DNA of 12,481 nt from WLMZ01 sp039920665 (lineage in GTDB: Bacteria; Actinomycetota; Acidimicrobiia; Acidimicrobiales; Ilumatobacteraceae): the NCBI GenBank assembly GCA_039920665.1, contig JBDSDH010000126.1, positions 1 through 12,481 on the forward strand, given 5' to 3'. Position 1 is the first letter of the stretch, and each line of letters begins with the position of its first letter. A program made the translations under genes and the position numbers. Below the pieces are notes generated by a model. It saw only the letters and a program-made list of their open reading frames with translations. It did no database searches and was not told where the DNA came from. This document shows, piece by piece, positions 5,674 through 12,481 of the stretch.

Positions 5674-6869
5674 CAGCTGAGGAAGCCGGCGTAGAAATAG
5701 ACGGTCATGACGCCGGCGCCGTCGACCGACACGGCGGTGGGATAGATCGACTCGAGCTCGATCCCATCGTTCGGTTGCAGCGGCGGCTGACCGTCGACGG
5801 TGAACAAGTTGAGCGGTGCCAGGATCGACGGGCCAGCGACTGGGTCCCAGGCAAAGGAGGTCCACGTCGGACAACCGGGGTCGAAGAAACCACCGGTCAT
5901 GTTCGCGGTGATGTCGCTCGCGATCTGTTCCGGGGCCACCCCGTTCCGCAACGGGCCACCGACCGCGATCTCGTACGCGTCACCGAGCTGTTGGTACAGC
6001 GCCAACAGGTCCGATCCGGTGCCCACCTCTCGTACATCGAACAGTTGGTCGGCTGCGCCGTTGCAGCCGAATCCGGTGACTGCGACCCGTACCGTGTCGT
6101 CCAGGACGACGTCGATCAGCCGTGACGGTTCATCGGTCGTGCCGAGTGCGTTCGCCGGGTAGGGCTCGTCGCCGCTGCAGCGGACGACGCCGTCGCTGCA
6201 CCGCCCGTACGAACGGATCTCCAGCGTGAGCACACCGTCGTCGACGTCGTCATCGGAGCGGATGCCGTCCGAGCGCGGCGTCTGGGCGTTGTAGATCCCC
6301 TCCGCCAGCGCGACAGCCGGGTCCGCCGGCACCGGAGGCGACGGCTCCCCCTCCCAGTCCGTCCCGCAGCATGCGATGTAGGAGAGCGCCGGGAACGACT
6401 CGGTCGCTGCTGCCCACGTCAGCTCGGCGATCGGCTGGCTCGAGGTGGTCGTCTCTGCCGCGACGGTGGTCGGCGTCGGCTCGCTGGTGGTGGTCGTCGG
6501 GTCAGACGCGACAGTCGAGTCAGTCGGAGCGCCGCTGATCGGTGGGGCATCACTGGTGAGGGTGACGTCGACGCTTCCCGGTGGCGGGGTGACGACCACG
6601 CCGTGGCCGTCGGAGTTGCGGCCGACGACGACGAACAGTGCGATCGCAACGGCGGCGACCACGGCTCCCGCAGCGGCTGCTCGCACGGTCTGGCGGCGCC
6701 GATGCGCCGACTGCAGCCGGTCAACACCGTCTGCCGGCGCAGGTTGGCGCAATGCGGCGCCCGCTGCCCTGGCGATCGAGTCGATCTTCGAATCCTCGTC
6801 GCGGTCGCGGTCGCGGTCGCGGTCGCCGTCGACGGGTCCGTGGTCTTCGGTTCCGTGTCGGTTCGTCAT
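5673..6869 (-). CDS. Probable anti-sigma membrane protein with large outer domain
   Basis: 398 residues from the ATG at 6869, which comes one base after the stop of the upstream sigma gene, with GGGGG in the sigma tail acting as a ribosome site. The cytosolic part (1-63) contains a run of Asp-Arg repeats (about 16-25) and then KIDSIARAAGAALRQPAP and an Arg-rich stretch, without a zinc-binding HxxxCxxC motif. One membrane helix spans about 64-82. Outside follow a Thr/Ser/Pro linker (about 90-150) and a ~250-residue domain with several Cys (ACCGTDW, GRCSDGVVRC, GFGCNG, DPGC) that I cannot assign to a family. Gene order and topology support an anti-sigma/sensor role for the neighbouring ECF factor; the outer domain would sense a signal or partner. 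The role is inferred from context. Confidence 0.65.
   Translation of the reverse strand: MTNRHGTEDHGPVDGDRDRDRDRDEDSKIDSIARAAGAALRQPAPADGVDRLQSAHRRRQTVRAAAAGAVVAAVAIALFVVVGRNSDGHGVVVTPPPGSVDVTLTSDAPPISGAPTDSTVASDPTTTTSEPTPTTVAAETTTSSQPIAELTWAAATESFPALSYIACCGTDWEGEPSPPVPADPAVALAEGIYNAQTPRSDGIRSDDDVDDGVLTLEIRSYGRCSDGVVRCSGDEPYPANALGTTDEPSRLIDVVLDDTVRVAVTGFGCNGAADQLFDVREVGTGSDLLALYQQLGDAYEIAVGGPLRNGVAPEQIASDITANMTGGFFDPGCPTWTSFAWDPVAGPSILAPLNLFTVDGQPPLQPNDGIELESIYPTAVSVDGAGVMTVYFYAGFLS
6801..6824 (-). repeat. 6-bp tandem repeat coding Asp-Arg
   Basis: Four exact copies of GCGGTC (plus-strand reading) encode alternating Asp-Arg in the cytosolic N-terminus of the membrane protein. Slippage would keep the frame. 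Confidence 0.9.
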
Positions 6870-6870
6870 C

Positions 6871-7362
6871 TCAAACCCCCAGTTCCTTGACGAGCGCACT
6901 CCGAGCACGGCTCAGATCGCTGCGAACGGTGCCCTCCGGGACGTCGAGGATCCTGGCGACCTCTGCCGTCGAATGATCACCGGCGTAGTAGAGCGTCACC
7001 GCGAGGCGGGGGCGCTCGGGAAGCTGACGGACCGCGGTCCAGAACGCGATGACGTCTGCTGATGGACCGGGACTGCTCGGCTCCTCGCGTCGTTGTCGAG
7101 CCAGGAATCGGGCATGGGTCACCCGCCGCCGCCAACTGCTGCGGCACCGATTGATCAGGACCCGATGGCACCAACCACCAGGCCGCTCCAGTACGGCGAC
7201 ACGCTTCCAGTTGACCAGGGCCTTGATCATCGCGTCGTGGACGAGGTCTTCCCCGTCGTCACCGGCGAGCGCCGTGGCGACGGCCACCAGCGACGGGTAC
7301 TCGCGCCGGTACACGTCCTCGAAACGGTGTTCGAGGAGGACACGTTGTGTGGCTTCGGGCAT
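6871..7362 (-). CDS. ECF-family RNA polymerase sigma factor
   Basis: 163 residues from the ATG at 7362 (MPEATQRVLLEHRFEDVYRR). The frame is open for 28 further codons upstream, but these have a Pro/Arg-rich, non-sigma composition. Region 2 covers about residues 12-80: FEDVYRREYPSLVAVATAL, DDGEDLVHDAMIKALVNW, and PGGWCHRVLINRCRSSWRRR as the -10-reading part. Region 4 covers about 105-160: LPERPRLAVTLYYAGDHS, then TAEVARILDVPEGTVRSDLS as the helix-turn-helix and RARSALVKEL. It should bind core polymerase and recognise its own promoter class. No good ribosome site precedes the chosen start, which is its weakest point. It belongs to a different ECF lineage from the one at 1911: the two share only general sigma features. 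Confidence 0.92.
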   Translation of the reverse strand: MPEATQRVLLEHRFEDVYRREYPSLVAVATALAGDDGEDLVHDAMIKALVNWKRVAVLERPGGWCHRVLINRCRSSWRRRVTHARFLARQRREEPSSPGPSADVIAFWTAVRQLPERPRLAVTLYYAGDHSTAEVARILDVPEGTVRSDLSRARSALVKELGV

Positions 7363-7891
7363 CAGGAGGACATCTCGTCTGTTCGTTGGTCGGTCGGTCG
7401 GTGGCAGGTTCGGGTGGAGAGCAATGGTGTGCATACCGACACACACGCCTCAGGTATGGTCCGCGCTGCAAACTCTTCCAGAAATCTCGGGTGTGAGCGG
7501 GACGTGCTGGTCGGCGGGTTCGACGGCGAGGTTGGCAAGTGACCGGAACGGTCCTGCGTTGGATCGGCGACGAGTGATCCGGGGCGAAGGTGGTGGCTGT
7601 TGGTGGATCAACAATCAGGAGCAGCGTCGCAAGCACGTTGACGACGAGCGGTTCGAAGCCGGGCGCGTCGGGTTGGACCCGCCGTCCTTGTCAGGGCTCA
7701 CGTCGCACCACTTCGGGATCCCCGGCCTTCACATGCTGCGGTTCGTGTGCAAATCCATCGGACGATGCTGCCGGTCTGCACACAGCCAGGAGCACCGATC
7801 GCTGCAAACCGTCTCGGATCGACAGGTTCCGACTGACACCGAGGGCGGTTGACGGTCGAAGTGGTGTCTGGACGTGTGACAGAATTTGCCG
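7363..7891. other. Divergent intergenic region, no gene recognised
   Basis: This 529-base stretch separates the minus-strand sigma operon from the plus-strand lipoprotein/cyclase operon and should hold both promoters. The frames open through it have compositions typical of shadows. A GGTC tetranucleotide repeat (3.75 copies, 7388-7402) lies in the sigma leader. A TTGACG at 7849-7854 would suit a -35 for the lipoprotein operon, but I see no matching -10 at 16-18 bases. No convincing hairpin longer than 6 bp was found. Confidence 0.45.
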
Positions 7892-8788
7892 ATGCGGGGA
7901 TACCGTCGACTTTTCACAGTTGTCCTGTTGACCCTCGTTGGTTCGTGCGCATCTGACCGCGACAAGTCGGCGCCCCCCTCGGTGCCCGACCAGGCGGCCC
8001 AAGCCACGGGCGATGATGTGGCTGCCGTTGTCGTCCCCCGAGCGGTGTGTCTCGGCAATTCGGGTGAGCTCTTCTTCGGATACGACAACTCGTCCTCCAC
8101 TCCTCTCGTCATCGCCGAAGGCAGCACGAACAGCCTGAGCGGCGCCGACCCGAACGACAACCCCCTGCTGACCACCCTCTTTGCCCCCGGCAGTGTCGAC
8201 GCTGCGTTCTGGGCCTACAACGGCGACGACGGGCCGGTGACGTGGACGCTTGCGGGGCCTGACGGAATCAGTCGTACGGCAACTGCCGACGCCACCCTGC
8301 CTGCTTGTCCGGCGAACTATCCGGACAGCTCGACCGCCGACGACCGAGAACCCACGATCGAGGTCGTCGGAAGCGAACTCAACGACGATCAGAGCGCCGC
8401 GATCGTCGAACTCCGACTCGCCGGCATCCCCGAGACCAGCGTGTGCAGTGCCGCGTTCGAGGCTGAGCCGGTGCTTGCCGGAATCGGTGACGGGACCACG
8501 CTGCCGACTGGCTTCGAACCGACCGTTTCGCTCACGGTCGAACCGTTCGGGCCGTCGATTGCTGGCGGACAGTTGGCCACAGCCCGGGTCTATGCGCTCG
8601 TTGTCGATCAGTGCCGGGTCGGAGACGTGATCGTTTCATCGTGGTCACCTGCGCCGGCGGTGAGAGCATTGACATTCGGGATGCAGGTGTGCGCTCGACT
8701 CGACGACGCTGGCGCGCTTTCGGTCGAGTTGACACTCGGCCTGTGTGATCTCGGGGTCACAGGCGGCACGAGCATTCGACCGAAGTGA
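7892..8788 (+). CDS. Lipoprotein with an actinobacterial FGYDN-type module
   Basis: 298 residues from the ATG at 7892 (a TTG two codons earlier is possible). MRGYRRLFTVVLLTLVGSC is a lipoprotein signal with lipobox Cys19. After a Pro/Asp linker, residues about 50-140 form a beta-rich module: VCLGNSGELFFGYDNSS, a middle with TTLFAPGSVDAAFWAY, then VTWTLAGPDGISRTATA and a closing Cys. This pattern (Cys, FGYxN, TxFxPG, WxLxG-RTATA, Cys) recurs as an exported module in actinobacterial surface proteins; I know of no assigned function. A second beta-rich region (about 150-298, from IEVVGSELNDDQSAAIVEL) contains further Cys and is not recognised. The stop overlaps the cyclase start by four bases (GTGA), so the two are translated together and may be an outside sensor with an inside enzyme. 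Confidence 0.85.
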   Translation: MRGYRRLFTVVLLTLVGSCASDRDKSAPPSVPDQAAQATGDDVAAVVVPRAVCLGNSGELFFGYDNSSSTPLVIAEGSTNSLSGADPNDNPLLTTLFAPGSVDAAFWAYNGDDGPVTWTLAGPDGISRTATADATLPACPANYPDSSTADDREPTIEVVGSELNDDQSAAIVELRLAGIPETSVCSAAFEAEPVLAGIGDGTTLPTGFEPTVSLTVEPFGPSIAGGQLATARVYALVVDQCRVGDVIVSSWSPAPAVRALTFGMQVCARLDDAGALSVELTLGLCDLGVTGGTSIRPK

Positions 8789-11700
8789 ACGCCGTGAACC
8801 CTCGACGGTTCACAAGCCGACTCGCCGAGTCGTTGGTGGCCGACGATCGGGCTCAACCGTGGAGGTTCGTCAACGGCACGGTGGTCTTGGCCGATCTGTC
8901 GGGCTTCACTCGCCTGACCGAGAGACTGCAGAGCGCTGGACCCGAGGGAGCCGAACGGCTGCACGATGTCCTCCAACTGGCGTTCCACTCCCTGCTCGGC
9001 GACAGCATCGCTGGCGGAGGCGACGTGATCGGTTTTGCTGGGGACGCTGCACTGGTGTGGTTCGACGGAGACGACCATGTCGTCCGGGCGGTCGAGGCGG
9101 CCGCGTCGATGCCGCGTGAACTCGCTCGACTTCCGGCGGCTGTCACCGGTGGTTCTCGCCTCGGAGTCAGCGTCGGCGTTCACACGGGAGAATTCTTGGC
9201 CGTCATCGCCGGTCCTCACCAGTGTGGTTTGTTCATCTGCGGAGAGGCGATGTCTCGGGTGGTGACCTTGGAGTCAGAGGCCCGATCCGGGCAGGTGTTG
9301 ATGAGTCACGCCGTGGCCGCCGCTGTCCCCGAGGTTTGGCACGGCGACCCACACGGGTCTGGTGTCGCGGTGCGCCGTCTCCGGAGACGGCAACCCCGAA
9401 CCTCGACGGTCGGCGGCACGACGGCCGTGCCAGATCCTGCCCAGGATGTCGGCAGTCGGACACGCCGTCTGCTCGCACCATCGGTCTGGGACGTCCTGAA
9501 TGCGAGCCAGGTGAGTGCTGACCACCGGACCGTATCGGTCGGCTTCCTGGAAGTCAGCGGGCTCGATGCACTCGTCGCCAGCGATGGCGGAGCAGCTGTT
9601 CACGAGGTTCTCGATCGCGTGGCCGCGAGGGTCGGAGTCGAGTCGCAGGAACTCGGGGTCGAATGGATCGACGTGGACGCCGGCGTCGACAGCGTGCGGT
9701 TCATTCTCGTTGCTGGAGCGCCCAGGGCCATCGATGACGACGAGGGCCGCCTGATGCTCGCTCTCCGGCGCATCATCGACACCTGTGACGCCCCGGTCCG
9801 TGCTGGAGCGCAGCGGGGTCAAGTTTTTGCAGCGACCCTCGGCGTCGCCGAGCGTCAGACGTACACGGTGCTCGGTGACCCCGTGAACGTCGCAGCGCGA
9901 GCGCTCGGCATGGCCCGCGAACACGAACTGGTGGCGGCTGATGGGATGGGGGTCGACACCCGCGTCGGTGCCGTGTTCGTGGCCCTCGGCCCGAAGTTGC
10001 TCAAGAACCGCCGACGTCCGATGCCGATGTGGAGTGTGCGTGACGTCGCCGCGGTCTCCACATCGTTGCGCCCGCGGCAGCGACTCGTCGCAGAGGAGCG
10101 GGGTCGCGCCGACGAAGCGCAGCAGCTCATCGACTCGTGGAACAAGACGATCCACGGCATCGGATGCAGCATCGTGCTCGTCAGCGAACCGGGGATGGGC
10201 GCAGCGGGCCTCATCGAGTCACTCACGACTCGTGCCGGCGATGCAGCCACTTCGCTGGTCGCACACCCGTTTCTGCAGTCGGTGCCATACGCGGCGTTGT
10301 CCGAAGTGTGCAAACAGCTTGCCCGGTTTCGGGGTCAGGTCCCGGACGACCCGATCCTGTGGCTGATGGCGCACGCCGACGAGCTGCCCTCCGAGCTGCG
10401 CCGCTGGGCCGACCTCACCCAAATCGAATTGACTCGATCCGAAGTCAGCGTCGAGCCGGAAACGCGACGAGAAGATGCTCTCAACAGAGTCATGAGAACG
10501 CGGGTGGTGCTCGCGGCACTGCTCCGACTGGTGACGCCTCGCCCATGGCTTCTCGCCGTCGACAACTTCGATCGGATCGACAGTGTGTCCCGAGCGGTGA
10601 TCGTCGAACTCATGACGACGGTCTCGGGTGAGGCCGTGATGTTGCTCGCGTCGGTGGAGCATCACCTCGACGGAGCAGGATCGCCCCGGGGTGCGACGGT
10701 GATCCAACTGACCGCACTCGATGATGTGGGTGCCATCGCGTTGGTGGTGGAAGTCGCGCCACGGCTCCGAGACGACGTGATCGGACGCATCGTTCGGGCG
10801 GGCAAGGGCAACCCGTTCGTGCTCGCCGAACTCGCCCGGAACCCCGACCTCGGCGGGCTGCCCGACTCGCTCCAACGCTTGAGTGTCATGCTCGTCGACT
10901 CGTTGCCGGTTCCGATTCGCACCGTGGTTCGCGAGGCGTCGGCGTTCGGTTCGACGGTGTCGCTCTCAGCCCTCGCAGACGTGTTGCAACGACCCGAGCT
11001 GGCCGCCTCCGCATGGTGGACCAACGCTTTCCCGGTGATGCGGCCCGGCCCTCACGACACGGTGCAGTTCCGTCACGATGCGTTGCGTGTCGCGGCGCAC
11101 GACTCGCTGACCTTCCGCCGCCGCCACGAGCTGCACCGGGCGATTGCAGAACACCAACAGCGTCTCGGAGACGCCAGCCAGGCCGAATTGGCCGTTCACT
11201 TCGAGCATGCCGGCATGCTGCCCGAGGCGTACGCGGCATCGCGGGCAGCCGGGCTCGCGGCCAAGTCGGCAGGGGCGATGGCGGAGGCGTGCGGTCTTCT
11301 CCGCCAGGCACTGGGTCTCGCTCGCTCGGTCGACCGGCCCGGCGAAGGTCGACTCCATCTCGAATTGGCAGAAGCACTCGACGCGCTCGGCGATCTGGAT
11401 GCTGCAGCAGAGTCGTTCAAGTCGGCCGGTCGCCGCCTCAGCGACAATGCGGAAGCGGCGCGGGTTTGGCACGGACGCGCCAGCCTGGCACTCACGCGCG
11501 GTCGTTTCGCTCAGGCGCGAGCGGCGGTCCGAAACGGCTTGCGCGCCGTCGAGGGCTCCGGCCCGGGTGGCGACGAGATGCGAGGCCGACTCTTGCTCGA
11601 CCTCGCGGCCGTCCGCGACCTCGCCGGGCGCCACCAGCGAAGCCTCGGCCCGGCCGGCGAGGCACTGGAACTGGCGAAGCAGTCCGGGAACCGCACGCTC

Positions 11701-12481
11701 GAGGGCATGGCACACCTGCACCTCGGAATGGCGATGGTGGCGATGATGCGCCACGAGGCGCTCGACCACGTGACGAAGGCGGTCGAGATCTTCGAGGCTG
11801 TCGGCCACGATCGGTATCTCAACAGCTCGCTGAACAATAGCGGGCTCGTCGCGATGTACTTGGGCCGGTGGGACGAGGCGATCGAGCGCTACCGGAAGGC
11901 TGCGATCCACGGTGCTCGCTGTGGACTGGCGAGCGATACGGCGATCGTCGAGATGAACATCGGGTTCCTGATGTTCCGGCAGGGTCAGCTCGAAGAAGCC
12001 GAAGCGCAGGCGAGGCGGGCGATGCACACGTTCGACGCGATCGGCGTCCGATCCCAGAGCGGTGTCAGCCGGTATCTGCTCAGCGAGATCGATGCCGCTG
12101 CTGGACGGTCGACATCAGCTGCGACGTGGATGTCGTCGGCGCGGGAGGTCTTCGTCGCACTCGACGACGACGCCATGCTCGTCGACTGTGACGTGACCGA
12201 GATGGAACAGCATGTCCGGGCCGGGCGCCTCGACGAGGCCCGAGCACTGCTCCCGGCCATCGAAACTCGTCGTTCTTCGGCTGAGGTCGCGATCGCGATC
12301 GCTCTCGACCGCACACTCGGGCGTCTCGCGATGCGTGAGGCGGACTTCGACGGTGCTGTCCGACTCATCGAAAACGCGTTGGTCGTCGCGCGCGAACATC
12401 AACTTGCCTACGACGTGTACCTGTGCCTCGAAGCACTGATCGAAGCGCTCGACGACGTCGAGGTTCGTGATCGGGTCGACA
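8785..12481 (+). CDS. Tandem class III cyclase / STAND ATPase / TPR protein (sAC-like), partial at 3' end
   Basis: The frame is open from the GTG at 8785 to the end of the window (1232 codons, no stop). No membrane helix or signal peptide is seen, so it is cytosolic. Domains: cyclase domain 1 (about 30-180) with ADLSGFTRLTER (Asp37) and GGDVIGFAGDAAL (Asp87), the two metal-binding Asp; cyclase domain 2 (about 248-388) with YTVLGDPVNVAAR, giving Thr361, Asn368 and Arg372, the substrate and transition-state residues. Domain 1 lacks Asn/Arg and domain 2 lacks both Asp, so one composite site is expected. Next is a STAND/AAA-like region (about 430-720): degenerate P-loop SEPGMGAAGL (466-476), Walker B-like LLAVDNFD (Asp593), GKGNPFVLAEL (673-683). 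From about 795 on, TPR-like helical pairs continue. Known relatives make cAMP from ATP. Thr361 points to class IIIb, the soluble/bicarbonate-responsive type. It overlaps the lipoprotein gene by four bases. The GTG at 8794 is an alternative start. Confidence 0.93.
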   Translation, partial: MNAVNPRRFTSRLAESLVADDRAQPWRFVNGTVVLADLSGFTRLTERLQSAGPEGAERLHDVLQLAFHSLLGDSIAGGGDVIGFAGDAALVWFDGDDHVVRAVEAAASMPRELARLPAAVTGGSRLGVSVGVHTGEFLAVIAGPHQCGLFICGEAMSRVVTLESEARSGQVLMSHAVAAAVPEVWHGDPHGSGVAVRRLRRRQPRTSTVGGTTAVPDPAQDVGSRTRRLLAPSVWDVLNASQVSADHRTVSVGFLEVSGLDALVASDGGAAVHEVLDRVAARVGVESQELGVEWIDVDAGVDSVRFILVAGAPRAIDDDEGRLMLALRRIIDTCDAPVRAGAQRGQVFAATLGVAERQTYTVLGDPVNVAARALGMAREHELVAADGMGVDTRVGAVFVALGPKLLKNRRRPMPMWSVRDVAAVSTSLRPRQRLVAEERGRADEAQQLIDSWNKTIHGIGCSIVLVSEPGMGAAGLIESLTTRAGDAATSLVAHPFLQSVPYAALSEVCKQLARFRGQVPDDPILWLMAHADELPSELRRWADLTQIELTRSEVSVEPETRREDALNRVMRTRVVLAALLRLVTPRPWLLAVDNFDRIDSVSRAVIVELMTTVSGEAVMLLASVEHHLDGAGSPRGATVIQLTALDDVGAIALVVEVAPRLRDDVIGRIVRAGKGNPFVLAELARNPDLGGLPDSLQRLSVMLVDSLPVPIRTVVREASAFGSTVSLSALADVLQRPELAASAWWTNAFPVMRPGPHDTVQFRHDALRVAAHDSLTFRRRHELHRAIAEHQQRLGDASQAELAVHFEHAGMLPEAYAASRAAGLAAKSAGAMAEACGLLRQALGLARSVDRPGEGRLHLELAEALDALGDLDAAAESFKSAGRRLSDNAEAARVWHGRASLALTRGRFAQARAAVRNGLRAVEGSGPGGDEMRGRLLLDLAAVRDLAGRHQRSLGPAGEALELAKQSGNRTLEGMAHLHLGMAMVAMMRHEALDHVTKAVEIFEAVGHDRYLNSSLNNSGLVAMYLGRWDEAIERYRKAAIHGARCGLASDTAIVEMNIGFLMFRQGQLEEAEAQARRAMHTFDAIGVRSQSGVSRYLLSEIDAAAGRSTSAATWMSSAREVFVALDDDAMLVDCDVTEMEQHVRAGRLDEARALLPAIETRRSSAEVAIAIALDRTLGRLAMREADFDGAVRLIENALVVAREHQLAYDVYLCLEALIEALDDVEVRDRVD

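Noticed and set aside
7049..7852. Plus-strand 267-codon frame across the second sigma gene
   Set aside because: It is largely antisense to clear sigma regions 2 and 4, with Arg/Ser/Thr-rich shadow composition and no domain.
7849..7854. TTGACG as a -35 element for the lipoprotein/cyclase operon
   Set aside because: No acceptable -10 hexamer occurs at 16-18 bases downstream; not enough to call a promoter.
10966..12027. Minus-strand 353-codon frame (and another at 9274-10155)
   Set aside because: Both are antisense to the continuous cyclase/TPR reading frame and lack any recognisable domain.

Overview
The window is GC-rich bacterial DNA with tightly packed genes, GTG as well as ATG starts, 1-4 base start/stop overlaps, Thr/Pro-rich exported linkers and several lipoproteins. 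This suggests a high-GC actinobacterium. The Ilumatobacter-like Acidimicrobiia are my best guess, but that is inference from style and not from a marker gene. No tRNA, rRNA, CRISPR array, transposase or integrase is visible.

Layout. (1) 1-199: the last 65 codons of a DUF2182-type membrane protein. (2) 505-1545: an exported lipoprotein of the alpha/beta-hydrolase (proline iminopeptidase-like) fold, with a possible tiny coupled ORF after it. (3) 1911-5058, plus strand: a cell-envelope signalling block. It holds an ECF sigma factor, an overlapping single-pass anti-sigma-like protein with a very long Pro/Thr/Ala-rich outer tail, a hairpin, a riboswitch-like leader, a secreted protein with an Ala-Thr-Pro repeat tail, a 17-bp hairpin terminator, and a DUF732-like lipoprotein. 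(4) 5103-5673, minus strand: a scar with two relics, a frameshifted Thr/Pro-rich C-terminus and an internally deleted mcrC fragment. (5) 5673-7362, minus strand: a second ECF sigma factor followed one base later by a membrane protein with a large Cys-containing outer domain, again probably its anti-sigma factor. (6) 7363-7891: no gene recognised. (7) 7892-12481, plus strand: a lipoprotein whose stop overlaps the start of the largest gene in the window, which runs off the right edge.

That last gene (at least 1232 codons) is the most interesting item. It has two class III cyclase domains, a STAND/AAA-like ATPase region and a long TPR-like helical region, the architecture of mammalian soluble adenylyl cyclase. 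The catalytic residues are split: both metal-binding Asp are in the first cyclase domain, and the Thr/Asn/Arg set is in the second. The P-loop lysine is replaced and some sAC ligand residues seem changed.

The common theme is sensing at the cell envelope: two sigma/anti-sigma pairs with exported sensor or wall-spanning tails, several lipoproteins, a possible nucleotide-second-messenger riboswitch and a cyclase co-transcribed with a lipoprotein. Functional links between these modules are inference from position only.
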